Positions 43,605 to 53,657 of a DNA stretch of 64,000 nt are shown here, piece by piece. Origin of the DNA: G965237725 sp965237725. GTDB taxonomy: Bacteria > Pseudomonadota > Gammaproteobacteria > Arenicellales > Poriferihabitantaceae. The notes beneath the pieces are model-generated. The model made no database searches, was not told the origin of the DNA, and saw only the letters and a list, made by a program, of their open reading frames with translations. The DNA is taken from NCBI GenBank assembly GCA_965237725.1, contig OZ250151.1:2604001-2668000 (forward strand), read 5' to 3'. The position numbers were made by a program, and so were the translations under genes. The stretch's first letter is position 1. The number at the start of each line of letters is the position of its first letter.

Positions 43605-44615
43605 ATGAAAGTTTTAATTACCGGAGGTGCAGGATTTATCGGTTCTGCATTGGGGCATCGGCTACTCGAACGTGGCGACACTGTTCTGGCCATCGATAAT
43701 TTGAATGACTACTACGAAGTCAGTTTGAAACAGGCTAGGCTGGATAGATTAAAGTTAGAAAAGAATTTTAGTTTTCAAAAATGCGATATCGTTGATCGTG
43801 ATGCCATGACAGATCTTTTTGGTTCAGATCAATTTGATGCCGTAGTCAATCTTGCTGCCCAGGCCGGGGTACGTTATTCAATTGAAAACCCCGCCGCCTA
43901 TATTGACTCTAATCTGGTGGGCTTTGGAAATATTCTCGAGGGCTGTCGCCACGGCAACGCAGGCCATCTGGTGTATGCATCGAGCAGTTCGGTTTACGGC
44001 GGAAGCACTCGGTTTCCATTTTCTGAGGATGACCCGGTGGATCATCCTGTATCGATCTATGGTGCAACGAAAAAAGCTAACGAGTTAATGGCGCATACCT
44101 ATTCTCACCTGTATAACGTGCCGTGTACTGGACTTCGTTTTTTCACGGTATATGGTCCGTGGGGTCGTCCGGATATGGCGTTTTTTAAATTTACACGCCT
44201 GATTCTAAATGGTGAAAAAGTTCCGGTTTACAATAATGGCAATCTAACCCGGGATTTCACCTACATCGATGATATTGTTGAAGGTCTGGTTAGAGTAATA
44301 GACAAACCCGCGGAAAGTGACTCAGATTTTGATCGTTCTAATCCGACGCCGGCAAGCAGCATCGCCGCCCATCGGATTTACAATATCGGTAACGGTAGTC
44401 GGGTAAATTTAATGGACTACATTCACGCTCTGGAACAGGCGCTGGGAGTGACCGCTGAATACGAAATGATGCCCATGCAACTGGGAGACGTTGAAGCGAC
44501 CAATGCGGATGTTTCGAGATTGCAAGATCAATTTGATTTCAAACCCACTACAGATATTGTTGCAGGCCTGGAAAACTTTGCCCGGTGGTATAAAGAATAT
44601 TATAAAATTTCGTGA
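43605..44615 (+). CDS. UDP-glucuronate 4-epimerase (NAD-dependent epimerase)
   Basis: A 336-residue extended SDR. The NAD loop TGGAGFIGSAL, the ASSSSVYGG and catalytic YGATKKANE segments are present. The N-terminal IDNLNDYYEVSLKQARL is typical of the UDP-glucuronate 4-epimerase/CapI branch, which makes UDP-galacturonate for polysaccharides. The assignment to UDP-GlcA is by this motif; related UDP-GlcNAc epimerases cannot be excluded. It overlaps the glycosyltransferase start by four bases. Confidence 0.88.
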   Translation: MKVLITGGAGFIGSALGHRLLERGDTVLAIDNLNDYYEVSLKQARLDRLKLEKNFSFQKCDIVDRDAMTDLFGSDQFDAVVNLAAQAGVRYSIENPAAYIDSNLVGFGNILEGCRHGNAGHLVYASSSSVYGGSTRFPFSEDDPVDHPVSIYGATKKANELMAHTYSHLYNVPCTGLRFFTVYGPWGRPDMAFFKFTRLILNGEKVPVYNNGNLTRDFTYIDDIVEGLVRVIDKPAESDSDFDRSNPTPASSIAAHRIYNIGNGSRVNLMDYIHALEQALGVTAEYEMMPMQLGDVEATNADVSRLQDQFDFKPTTDIVAGLENFARWYKEYYKIS

Positions 44616-45634
44616 CCCGACCCGACTCAACTTCCAGCCCCTACCCACTGGTAAGTGTAATTATTCCTGCGCTGAATGAACAGGATTACATATCGCAATG
44701 CATTGCCACACTGCTGGATTCGAGTTTTCCCCAGGACAAGCTTGAAATTTTTGTCATCGATGGTGGCAGCAGTGACAACACGGTGGATGTTGTAAAACAA
44801 ATTTGTTCGAATCACCACCAGGTTCGTTTTTACCACAACCCAAACCGTATCGTCTCCGAAGCCATGAATATTGGCGCAGAAAACGCCAAAGGCGAAATTC
44901 TTGTGCGTATTGATGCCCATGCGCTTTATCATTCGGACTATCTAAAAAACTCTGTAGAGACTCTGATCGAAACCGACGCCAGCGGGGTCGGTGGGGTTAT
45001 CGAATCCAAGGGTAAAAGTCTGGTGGGTGATGCCATTGCATTTACAGTGTCACATTCCATTGGTACAGGTGGTGCGAGCTGGCGATCGGGGACAACAGCT
45101 GGCTGGGTGGAAAGTATCTGGTGTGGTTGCTACTGGAAAGACGAGTTTTTGGCTGTTGGCGGGTTTAACAAGGACTGGGTCGTTAATCAGGATGCAGAAT
45201 TCAACTCCAGACTATCTGGGAAATTCAGGGGCCTTTATTTCAATCCGAAAATCAAAGCCACTTATTTTGTTCGTAACAGGTTCAGGGAATTAGCCAGTCA
45301 ATATTACCGTTATGGCTGGTGGCGGGCAAAAACCTTCCTCAAGTTTCCGAAAAGCCTGCGTCTGCGACAAATCATTCCGGTGATGTTTTTTGTAATTTTT
45401 TTAATAGGCCTACTTACTCTGTTAAAAACCCCAATTTATTTTACAGGCCTCATGCTGGTTTACCTGATTGCTCTGTTCATATCTTTTCTACCGTTGAAGA
45501 AATTTGATACTTCAGTACTTCTGGCGCCAATTGCTGCACTGATTATTCACACTTCCTGGGGCGCCGGATTTTTAATCCACATTCTTACTTTTCCCCTTTA
45601 TTCGCTTAGGTCCAGCTTTAGTCCTGGAAAATGA
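44612..45634 (+). CDS. Family 2 glycosyltransferase (ExoA-like)
   Basis: A 340-residue GT2 enzyme. The nucleotide-sugar domain has SVIIPALNEQDYI, IDGGSSDNT and a DAHALYH metal motif, then WCGCYWKDEFLAVGGFN. Two or three membrane spans fill residues about 255-330. The layout fits membrane transferases such as ExoA of succinoglycan synthesis. It starts with GTG, overlapping the epimerase stop, and overlaps the next gene by four bases. Confidence 0.88.
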   Translation: MTRPDSTSSPYPLVSVIIPALNEQDYISQCIATLLDSSFPQDKLEIFVIDGGSSDNTVDVVKQICSNHHQVRFYHNPNRIVSEAMNIGAENAKGEILVRIDAHALYHSDYLKNSVETLIETDASGVGGVIESKGKSLVGDAIAFTVSHSIGTGGASWRSGTTAGWVESIWCGCYWKDEFLAVGGFNKDWVVNQDAEFNSRLSGKFRGLYFNPKIKATYFVRNRFRELASQYYRYGWWRAKTFLKFPKSLRLRQIIPVMFFVIFLIGLLTLLKTPIYFTGLMLVYLIALFISFLPLKKFDTSVLLAPIAALIIHTSWGAGFLIHILTFPLYSLRSSFSPGK

Positions 45635-46947
45635 ATGCTATAAGACTCACCCTCATTGACCGGCTCAATAATGCCGAAGCCATAATTGGTATAATCGGTT
45701 TAGGTTACGTTGGACTGCCTCTGTCTCTAAGATTTAGCGAAGCCGGTTATAAAGTTCTCGGATTCGATATCGACGCATCAAAAGCCAACCGATTGAAATC
45801 TGGTGAAAGTTATATTAGTCATATCAACAATAGTCGGATTAAGCGTGAGCTTGATGCAGGGTTGGAACCGACGACAGATTTTTCGAGAATCAGCGAAGTT
45901 GATGCGGTAATTATTTGCGTGCCGACACCGTTAAAAAATCAGAGCGAACCCGATCTGGGCTATGTGGTAAATACAATGGAAACTATATGCCCTTACTTGA
46001 AAGCGGGTCAGGTCGTTTCTCTCGAAAGCACAACCTATCCAGGCACTACTGAAGAAGAAATTGTTCCCCGAATTCGTGATGCTGGATTCGAAATCGGCGA
46101 GCAGATATTTGTGGTTTATTCTCCGGAGCGGGAAGATCCCGGTAACCTGGATTTTAATGCTCAGGAAGTACCCAAAATCTGCGCTGGTTTTTCACAAAAC
46201 TGTCTCGATGCAGGTATGGCGCTTTATGGAAAAGCAATAAACACACTGGTGCCTGTGAGTTCATTAAGAGTTGCTGAATTCACCAAGTTGCATGAAAATA
46301 TTTATCGCGCGGTAAATATCGGAATGGTCAACGAGATGAAAATTGTCGCTGACAAAATGGATGTAGACATCCATGAAGTAATCGAGGCCGCAAAAACCAA
46401 ACCATTCGGCTTCACCGCATTTTATCCAGGCCCAGGATTGGGAGGGCACTGCCTTCCTATCGACCCATTTTATTTGAGCTGGAAGGCTAAACAGATTGGC
46501 GTCAATAGCGGTTTTATCAAACTCGCGGGGGAAGTTAATACCAACATGCCAAACTGGGTATTCGAAAAAGCCGAAGTTGGTTTAATCGAATCCGGAAAAA
46601 CTGTGAAAGATGCGCGGATATTGATTTTGGGCCTTGCTTACAAGAAAAATATTGATGACATGCGAGAGTCCCCCGCCATGGCAATTCTGAATTTATTTAC
46701 TCGCGCTGGCGCCCAAGTGGATTATTACGATCCCTATGTCGCGGAAACTCCGCCGATGCGCAAATACGCTATAAGCCTCAAAAGCATTGAGTTTTCTGGA
46801 TCCGCTCTGGAGTCCTACGATGAAGTAATTTTGGTTACCGATCACGATTGCTTCGACTATGCGCTGATCCAGAAACACTCAAAGTTAATTATCGACAGCC
46901 GAGGCCGATACGCCGGACTTGGGCATAAAAACGTGGTTCAGGCCTAG
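45631..46947 (+). CDS. Nucleotide-sugar (UDP-GlcNAc/UDP-glucose) 6-dehydrogenase
   Basis: A 438-residue UDP-sugar dehydrogenase. The NAD fold has IIGLGYVGLPLS, the PTPL strand, and the catalytic cysteine lies in GPGLGGHCLPIDP. Length and the KTKPFGFTAFYPGPG approach are of the WbpA/UDP-N-acetylglucosamine dehydrogenase branch rather than UDP-glucose Ugd. It makes a UDP-uronate for the surface polymer. It is the last gene of the five-gene unit and converges on valS. Confidence 0.9.
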   Translation: MNAIRLTLIDRLNNAEAIIGIIGLGYVGLPLSLRFSEAGYKVLGFDIDASKANRLKSGESYISHINNSRIKRELDAGLEPTTDFSRISEVDAVIICVPTPLKNQSEPDLGYVVNTMETICPYLKAGQVVSLESTTYPGTTEEEIVPRIRDAGFEIGEQIFVVYSPEREDPGNLDFNAQEVPKICAGFSQNCLDAGMALYGKAINTLVPVSSLRVAEFTKLHENIYRAVNIGMVNEMKIVADKMDVDIHEVIEAAKTKPFGFTAFYPGPGLGGHCLPIDPFYLSWKAKQIGVNSGFIKLAGEVNTNMPNWVFEKAEVGLIESGKTVKDARILILGLAYKKNIDDMRESPAMAILNLFTRAGAQVDYYDPYVAETPPMRKYAISLKSIEFSGSALESYDEVILVTDHDCFDYALIQKHSKLIIDSRGRYAGLGHKNVVQA

Positions 46948-46996
46948 GGAACCTCAGAACAAGTCAATCAGAAGATCCAGTCAGGTATATTGACCG

Positions 46997-49879
46997 CTAT
47001 AACAATGCAATTTTTTCGAGCTGCTCGGATATCCCGCTTTTTCTAAACCCAAGATCTTCGAGTTTCTGTCTTTCTTTTTCCACAACGGCTTTGGGCGCCT
47101 TGGCTACAAACCCCTTATTGCCAAGTTTGGTTGAAATGCTGGTCATTTCTTTATCAATCGCTTCAATTTGCTTGCCAAGCCGCTTCAACTCCGCATCTTT
47201 GTCGATCAACCCAGCAATGGGAATTAAAACTTTCATATTACCTACCATGGCGATAGCGGCTTCCGGCGCACTATGATCGGATTCCAGCACATCAATAGCG
47301 TCAGCCTTGCCCACCACATCGAGATACACCTTATTTCGACCCAACATCTCAAGATCCTGTTCTGACGTATTTGCAAGCAGTACCGGAATCCGCTTGCCCG
47401 GTGAGATATCCATTTCGCCCTTTATCTTTCGGATACCCAGAATTATTTCCATAACCCATTGCATTTCATTTTCTGCAACTTCATCAATCCTGTCAGCATC
47501 AGCGACGGGATAAGGCTGGGTCATTATTGTCTCTGCAGATTTCCCGGATAATGGCGAAATTCTTTGCCATATTTCTTCGGTGATAAACGGCATAATTGGA
47601 TGGGCCAGACGCAAGATTGCATCTAATACACCAACCAGGGTTTTTCGCGTACCGACCTGCAATTGTTCAGAACTGGCCTCATTATTCAACACTGGCTTGC
47701 ATAGTTCGAGATACCAATCGCAGTATTTATTCCAGATCAAATCGTAGATTTCCTGAGCAGCCAGATCGAACCGATATTTTTCGATAGCGTCAACAACACT
47801 GCGTTCACTGCGTTGAAGCTGGGACACCATCCATCGGTCTGCATTGGTCAATTCAAAATCTGAACCATTTTTACCACAGTCGCGATTTTCTGTATTCATT
47901 AATACAAACCTGGCGGCATTCCAGATTTTATTGCAAAAGTTGCGGTAGCCATCGATACGTCCCAGATCGAAATTTATGTCCCGTCCATTAGACGCCAATG
48001 CGGCAAAAGTGAATCGTAGCGCATCCGTCCCAAAGCTTGGAATGCCATCGGGGAAATCCTTGCGGGTCGCTTTGGCAATTTTTTCTTCTAGATGGGGTTG
48101 CATCATGCCGCTAGTCCTTTTTTCAACCAGCGCTTCGAGCTCGATGCCATCAATCAGATCAATGGGGTCCAGCACATTGCCTTTTGACTTGGACATCTTT
48201 TGGCCGTGGGCATCACGAATCAGGCCATGGATATAAACCTGGTGAAAAGGCACTTCACCCATAAACTTGGTGCCCATCATAATCATCCGCGCAACCCAGA
48301 AAAATATAATGTCAAAACCGGTGACTAACACACTTGTGGGGTAAAAGGTTTTGAGTCGATCAGTTTGCTCGGGCCAGCCCAAGGTTGAAAACGGCCACAA
48401 TGCAGAACTAAACCAGGTATCGAGAACATCATCGTCCTGCTTTAGTTCTAAGTTTTTATCAATTGCGTATTTCTCTCGAACCGCTTTTTCGTTTTTCCCC
48501 ACATAAATATTTCCTTCATGGTCATACCAGGCCGGGATTCGATGGCCCCACCAAATTTGCCTTGAAATACACCAGTCTTCGATGTTCTCTAGCCACTGAA
48601 AATAGGTCTTACTCCAGTTTTCTGGAACAAATTCGATTGCACCGTTTTTTACCGCCTCGATTGAAGGCGTGGTTATTTTTGCTTTGCCCCCAGGCCTTCC
48701 GTCTTCAAGGATTTCTCGGGTCAAATCAACATACCACTGATCGGTGAGATAGGGTTCAACCACCGCACCGCTTCTGTCGCCTCTGGGAATCATAAGTTTA
48801 TGATCATCGATCCGATCGATTAAATCCTCGGCCTGTAAATCAGCGACAATATATTTGCGCGCATCGAATCGATCCAATCCAACATATTTTTCAGGGATCA
48901 GATTCTCGCCTAAATCGTCATCATCTGATGAATTATCAATTATTGCGGCGCTATCAGTCAGTACATTAATTAGACCGCCATTGGCCTGAGCCGCTATCTG
49001 CTGGTTATCACGATGTCGTATCCACACCTGATAGTCATTAAAATCATGTGCCGGGGTAATTTTTACGCAACCCGACCCAAACTCTGGATCGACATAAGTA
49101 TCTGCGATAATCGGGATTTTCCGGTTGGTCAAAGGCAAATCGACAAATTGTCCAAGCAGATGGGCATATCTTTCATCATCGGGGTGTATAGCCACTGCGC
49201 TGTCACCGAGCATGGTCTCCGGGCGGGTGGTTGCTACGGTAAGATGTCCACTGCCATCACTAAACGGATAACGTAGATGCCATAAACTGCCTTTTTCTTC
49301 TTCGGACAATACCTCGAGATCAGAAAGTGCCGTGTGTAGAACCGGATCCCAGTTAACCAACCTTTTACCTCGATAAATTATTCCCTCATCAAACAGGCTG
49401 ACAAAAACATCGTTAACCGCGTCGCTCAAACCTTCGTCCATGGTAAATCTTTCGTTTCCCCAATCCGGAGATGCGCCCATTCGGCGTAACTGCTGGGTGA
49501 TCATGCCACCAGATTCGGACTTCCATTCCCATACTCGATCGATAAATTTTTCCCGCCCATAATCGTGACGGGTTTTACCTTCAGCGTTAATCAGTCGCTC
49601 AACCACCATCTGGGTTGCAATTCCCGCATGGTCCATTCCCGGCTGCCATAAAGTGGGATGGCCCTTCATGCGATGATAGCGAATCAACGAATCCATGATT
49701 GTGTCCTGAAAGGCATGACCCATATGTAAACTGCCAGTTACATTGGGTGGCGGAATCATGATGCAGTAGGGCTGCTTTTCGGACTCTCCTTCCATTGGCG
49801 CAAAATAACCTTTTTCTTCCCAGTATTTGTACCATCGGGATTCGATATGGTGGGGGTTATAGGATTTGTCTAATGTCAT
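46997..49879 (-). CDS. valS: Valyl-tRNA synthetase
   Basis: A 960-residue class I synthetase. The HIGH motif appears as HMGH in PPPNVTGSLHMGHAF, and KMSKS in GQKMSKSKGN. Editing and the C-terminal coiled-coil (KRLGKQIEAIDKEM) are present. The ATG at 49877-49879 is chosen over a TTG seven codons upstream because the family starts at about this residue. It is downstream of holC on this strand but separated by a 560-base repeat region. Confidence 0.97.
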   Translation of the reverse strand: MTLDKSYNPHHIESRWYKYWEEKGYFAPMEGESEKQPYCIMIPPPNVTGSLHMGHAFQDTIMDSLIRYHRMKGHPTLWQPGMDHAGIATQMVVERLINAEGKTRHDYGREKFIDRVWEWKSESGGMITQQLRRMGASPDWGNERFTMDEGLSDAVNDVFVSLFDEGIIYRGKRLVNWDPVLHTALSDLEVLSEEEKGSLWHLRYPFSDGSGHLTVATTRPETMLGDSAVAIHPDDERYAHLLGQFVDLPLTNRKIPIIADTYVDPEFGSGCVKITPAHDFNDYQVWIRHRDNQQIAAQANGGLINVLTDSAAIIDNSSDDDDLGENLIPEKYVGLDRFDARKYIVADLQAEDLIDRIDDHKLMIPRGDRSGAVVEPYLTDQWYVDLTREILEDGRPGGKAKITTPSIEAVKNGAIEFVPENWSKTYFQWLENIEDWCISRQIWWGHRIPAWYDHEGNIYVGKNEKAVREKYAIDKNLELKQDDDVLDTWFSSALWPFSTLGWPEQTDRLKTFYPTSVLVTGFDIIFFWVARMIMMGTKFMGEVPFHQVYIHGLIRDAHGQKMSKSKGNVLDPIDLIDGIELEALVEKRTSGMMQPHLEEKIAKATRKDFPDGIPSFGTDALRFTFAALASNGRDINFDLGRIDGYRNFCNKIWNAARFVLMNTENRDCGKNGSDFELTNADRWMVSQLQRSERSVVDAIEKYRFDLAAQEIYDLIWNKYCDWYLELCKPVLNNEASSEQLQVGTRKTLVGVLDAILRLAHPIMPFITEEIWQRISPLSGKSAETIMTQPYPVADADRIDEVAENEMQWVMEIILGIRKIKGEMDISPGKRIPVLLANTSEQDLEMLGRNKVYLDVVGKADAIDVLESDHSAPEAAIAMVGNMKVLIPIAGLIDKDAELKRLGKQIEAIDKEMTSISTKLGNKGFVAKAPKAVVEKERQKLEDLGFRKSGISEQLEKIALL

Positions 49880-49899
49880 TTGTGCAGGCAGTTTTTGCA

Positions 49900-50463
49900 A
49901 ATAAATCTGGGGGGCGATATTACCTTAATGGGGTAGTGGTAAACCAGTTTAATATGGTGTTTTATGGAAACGGTCCCGTAACATTATGTTGAATTATTTG
50001 GCGCTCTCTTCATTTCTTTTGCTGTTTGTTTGATATTTTAGTTTGTTAGTATCGAACCTGATACGAATCCTCCGGACATGCTATCGCTCGCGAAATTTCA
50101 TTCCAGATGAAATTTTCGGTCAAAGGTTCCAAAACCATTTCTTCTGGGTTCCCTCCTGCCGAGATAGAACAGCGCTTTTTTTAGCCCCCTTGCGGAGCGC
50201 CGAGCATCGCAAGATAGGGTCTGGGCAAATTTCAGGGGCGAAATTTGAGTCCATCCAGCGCAGGGAGGCGCTGTATGGAGGACCTGGCTCTATCGAGAAG
50301 CGCAGGATTAAGCGAAGCCCAGGGGTGTCCTTTTCTTTGCTTCGTTTCTTTTGGACAAGCAAAAGAAATGAAGGGAACAATTAACAGTTCAAAATTATGT
50401 CTTAGCTTTGGATACATTGGCCTTAACTAAAATTTCAAACGACCAGCAGAAACGAAGGAACTC
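49900..50463. repeat. Repeat-rich gap between holC and valS, with a 13-bp inverted repeat
   Basis: The 560 bases hold no convincing gene. The centre (50,130-50,380) has the form of a dispersed intergenic repeat and ends in the stem TTCGTTTCTTTTG (50341-50353) and CAAAAGAAATGAA (50360-50372) around GACAAG. Two overlapping open frames on opposite strands read through it without family character. Elements with this hairpin are common between gammaproteobacterial genes; this recall is not checked here. Confidence 0.6.
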
Positions 50464-50898
50464 TCACCCTATATTATGCGTATTCGGTTCAATCCCAGCA
50501 TCGCGATAAACCCGATATCGCTCACGTCCTGCCAGTTTATCTGCGGGATCATTGGTAATTAAGTCAATCACCCGATTAAACTTTTCATATGACTCCGGAA
50601 CAGCGTTGGTCAAAGCGATCAATATATCGGCCTGGGGATTTTCATTGGAAAGCGCCACATTTCCAATTTGAACTGGATAATGATCCCAGTTCCGGGAGGG
50701 GTCTTCTGCTAGCTTGTGGGGTATAAAACTATTCTGGGAGAACGTCCACAATAACTTGTCCAGGTCCCGGCTTTGGTCAGAACGGTCTGTTTGTAAATAA
50801 ACCTTGAGATCCTGGTTAAATGCCTTTTGCACAACTTTGCAGGCAAAATTTAATTTTGCCGTTTTATCGAGTATATAAAAATCAATCTGATCAACCAT
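50464..50898 (-). CDS. holC: DNA polymerase III subunit chi
   Basis: A 144-residue chi subunit of the clamp-loader complex. VDQIDFYIL, LDKLLWTFSQNSFIPH and DPADKLAGRERYRVYRDAG are typical. Chi links the loader to single-stranded-DNA-binding protein. Start at the ATG at 50896-50898, one codon after an in-frame ATG. The pepA-holC-valS order is standard in gammaproteobacteria. Confidence 0.93.
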   Translation of the reverse strand: MVDQIDFYILDKTAKLNFACKVVQKAFNQDLKVYLQTDRSDQSRDLDKLLWTFSQNSFIPHKLAEDPSRNWDHYPVQIGNVALSNENPQADILIALTNAVPESYEKFNRVIDLITNDPADKLAGRERYRVYRDAGIEPNTHNIG

Positions 50899-50938
50899 CA
50901 AATTTGTATCGCCCCGATTTGTAAATCACTCGAAGATT

Positions 50939-52426
50939 TTAATTTGCTCTTTGTAACAAAAATTCAACCAGCAAAGGCACCGGCCGACCAGTGGCCCCTT
51001 TCGGCCCACCAGACTTCCATGCTGTGCCCGCGACGTCGAGGTGGGCCCAATGGAAGTTTTCAGCGAATTGTTTGAGGAAACACGCAGCAGTAACCGAGCC
51101 TGCGCTTCGACCACCGATGTTAGCCAGGTCAGCAAAATTGCTATGTAGCTGCTTAGTGTAATCATCCCACATTGGCAACTGCCAGACTCGATCTCCCGAG
51201 TTCTCCCCTGCGGTCAGTAATTCTTTAGCGAGTTTTCCATTATTACTATACAGCCCACTAGCATGATGACCCAGGGCAATTATAACGGCGCCTGTGAGTG
51301 TGGCAATATCCACCACCGCCGCAGGCTTGAATTTTTCTGCATAGGTCAGGGCATCACATAGGATCAACCGGCCCTCGGCGTCGGTATTGAGTATCTCAAT
51401 AGTCTTACCAGCCATGCTGGTTACGATATCACCAGGTTTATTGGCCGCACCATCGGGTAAATTTTCGCTGCTCGGAACTATGCCCACAACATTGAGTTCC
51501 AGTTCCATCTCCGCTGCTGCAATTAGCGCACCATATACACTGGCGCCACCGCACATGTCATACTTCATCTCATCCATAGCAGCAGCGGGCTTAATCGAAA
51601 TTCCGCCAGCGTCAAAAGTAAGGCCTTTGCCGACCAGAACAATAGGTTGTTCACCGCGCTTGCCGCCTTTGTATTCCATCACTATCAGCTTGGCCGGCTC
51701 ACGGCTACCCCTGGACACGGATAACAGTGAGCCCATTTTTTTGGCCTTCATCGCGGCTTCATCGAGCACCGTTGTTTTAATGGCGTGGGATTTCTGCAGC
51801 GCTCTTGCCTGCCTGGCCAAATAGCTTGGCGTACAGTAATTCCCAGGCAGATTTGAAATGGTTTTCGCATAACTAACCCCATGGGCCACTGCCATGCCCT
51901 GCTTAACCCCCAGCTTTGCCTGGGACAGTTGTTGTTTAGTTGCGGCGATGGACACTTTTTTGAGTGAATTTTGTTTTTTCCGTCCGCTCTTGGTTTCGTC
52001 ATATCGATAAAGAGACTCATCGATGGCCTCGACCATATTTCTCGACTGGCGTACCACATCCTTTGAATTATTTATTACATCCAGCAGGGTAAAATCAGCG
52101 GATCGAATGTTATAATTATTTAAACATTTTGCAGCTGAGCTGGCTGCTTTACGCATGGTGAGGCTGGAGATATCCTGCTTTTTCCCCATACCCAACAACA
52201 GAATTCTTTGGGCCTGAATCCCAGCCGGGTTATAAACCATTAGCGTGGCGCCGTTACTGGCCGTCATGTCGCCCTGGGATATCAACCCAGAGATGAGTTT
52301 TTTGGTGGCCTGATCCAGGGTTGTGGCCGAAGGACCGAGTTTTGGTTTTTTGGACTGAATTACGCCGACCACCAGGCATTGTGATTTTTGACTGGTTAAA
52401 TTAATTGTTTTTGCTATGAAATCCAT
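50939..52426 (-). CDS. pepA: Leucyl aminopeptidase
   Basis: A 495-residue M17 aminopeptidase. The metal and catalytic segments GLTFDAGGISIKP, MKYDMCGGA and the signature NTDAEGRLIL are all present (C-terminal half). PepA removes N-terminal leucines and also serves as a DNA-binding accessory factor for Xer recombination and carAB in E. coli. It is divergent from lptF, with 145 bases between starts. Confidence 0.97.
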   Translation of the reverse strand: MDFIAKTINLTSQKSQCLVVGVIQSKKPKLGPSATTLDQATKKLISGLISQGDMTASNGATLMVYNPAGIQAQRILLLGMGKKQDISSLTMRKAASSAAKCLNNYNIRSADFTLLDVINNSKDVVRQSRNMVEAIDESLYRYDETKSGRKKQNSLKKVSIAATKQQLSQAKLGVKQGMAVAHGVSYAKTISNLPGNYCTPSYLARQARALQKSHAIKTTVLDEAAMKAKKMGSLLSVSRGSREPAKLIVMEYKGGKRGEQPIVLVGKGLTFDAGGISIKPAAAMDEMKYDMCGGASVYGALIAAAEMELELNVVGIVPSSENLPDGAANKPGDIVTSMAGKTIEILNTDAEGRLILCDALTYAEKFKPAAVVDIATLTGAVIIALGHHASGLYSNNGKLAKELLTAGENSGDRVWQLPMWDDYTKQLHSNFADLANIGGRSAGSVTAACFLKQFAENFHWAHLDVAGTAWKSGGPKGATGRPVPLLVEFLLQRAN

Positions 52427-52571
52427 GTTAACTCTCAGTATTGATTGATGTTTTGTTTATATATTCTGAAACCTATTTATCGACGATTCTATCATTGTGT
52501 CATGTTAGACACATACCGTTTATGGGTTTCACCTTCGCAATTCCTGGGAGGCTGACGACTGTAGATCTCGA

Positions 52572-53657
52572 ATGATTATCCATCGAGCCTTTATACGAGA
52601 AGTGCTGCAAACCTGTGCGGCAGTAACGGCAATATTGTTTTCAATATTTCTGGTTACCCGTCTGGTTGGTCTGCTAAGTGAAGCCGCACGAGGGGATTTC
52701 CCCATTGATGATGTATTCTTGTTACTGGCACTGAAGATGATGACCTATCTGGACATCATTGTGCCGCTGGTGCTTTTTCTTTCCATTTTGCTGGTTATGG
52801 GCAGATGGATTCGGGACAATGAGTTGACGGTAATTAGTGCATGCGGAATTGGTATGGGTGAGTTTATCAAACCCATGTTGATGTTATTTGTCATCGTTGG
52901 CGCCATGGTTGCCATGTTTTCGTTGTATATCTCTCCATTATCCGCTGAGGTCTTCCACGTCATACAGTTCAAGCAACGTAATCAATCCGATGCCACCGGA
53001 ATCATTCCAGGGGTCTTCACTGAAACCAGGGGTGGAAAAGGTGTTTATTTCGTCGAAGGTTATGATGCTGCGACGGATACTTTCCAGGATATATTTGTGT
53101 ATAACGGCACTGGCGACCAGGATGCGGTGGTGGTTGCAAGCAGCGGCTATAAAACCGTTGATAAAAAAACCAATGATGATTTCCTGGTACTGAAAAATGG
53201 GACCCAGTATCGAGGTAATGCCGGGGAAACGGACTATTCGGTATTTAATTTTGAAACCTACTCGGTGAGGTTAAAACAGAGGGCAATTTCTGGTGTGGTG
53301 CTTCCGGTGAAAGCTATGTCGACTGTGGCATTGCTTTCAGAACCAAATCGAACGGCAATAGGTGAATTTCACTGGCGAATTTCGAAAATTATAATGCTAC
53401 CCATACTAATGTTATTCGCATTATCGTTTTCTTCCGTAACTTATCGAAAAACCCGATTCCCCGGAATGCTTACCGCACTGCTGGTTTATTTTGGTTATTC
53501 CAATGCCCTGGGCCTGTTCGTAGCGTTAATACGCAAGGGCACAGTTAATCCACATATTTCATTGTGGCTGGTTCATTTATGTTTTCTGGGTTTGGCTATT
53601 TATTTGTTTAATCGTCGCAGACAAGATTTGCGACTCCTGCCGGGATTACGCGCATAA
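52572..53657 (+). CDS. lptF: LPS export ABC transporter permease LptF
   Basis: A 361-residue LptF with three N-terminal and three C-terminal membrane spans around a periplasmic jellyroll domain. The N-terminal RLVGLLSEAARGDFP and first-span pattern fit LptF rather than LptG. With LptG and LptB it extracts LPS from the inner membrane. It is coupled to lptG by a one-base overlap. Confidence 0.94.
   Translation: MIIHRAFIREVLQTCAAVTAILFSIFLVTRLVGLLSEAARGDFPIDDVFLLLALKMMTYLDIIVPLVLFLSILLVMGRWIRDNELTVISACGIGMGEFIKPMLMLFVIVGAMVAMFSLYISPLSAEVFHVIQFKQRNQSDATGIIPGVFTETRGGKGVYFVEGYDAATDTFQDIFVYNGTGDQDAVVVASSGYKTVDKKTNDDFLVLKNGTQYRGNAGETDYSVFNFETYSVRLKQRAISGVVLPVKAMSTVALLSEPNRTAIGEFHWRISKIIMLPILMLFALSFSSVTYRKTRFPGMLTALLVYFGYSNALGLFVALIRKGTVNPHISLWLVHLCFLGLAIYLFNRRRQDLRLLPGLRA

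Noticed and set aside
49880..49900. TTG start for valS seven codons upstream
   Set aside because: The family N-terminus begins at the ATG at 49,879; the extension has no conserved residues.
50043..50384. Overlapping open frames on both strands in the holC-valS gap
   Set aside because: They read through a repeat with inverted structure and resemble no protein family.
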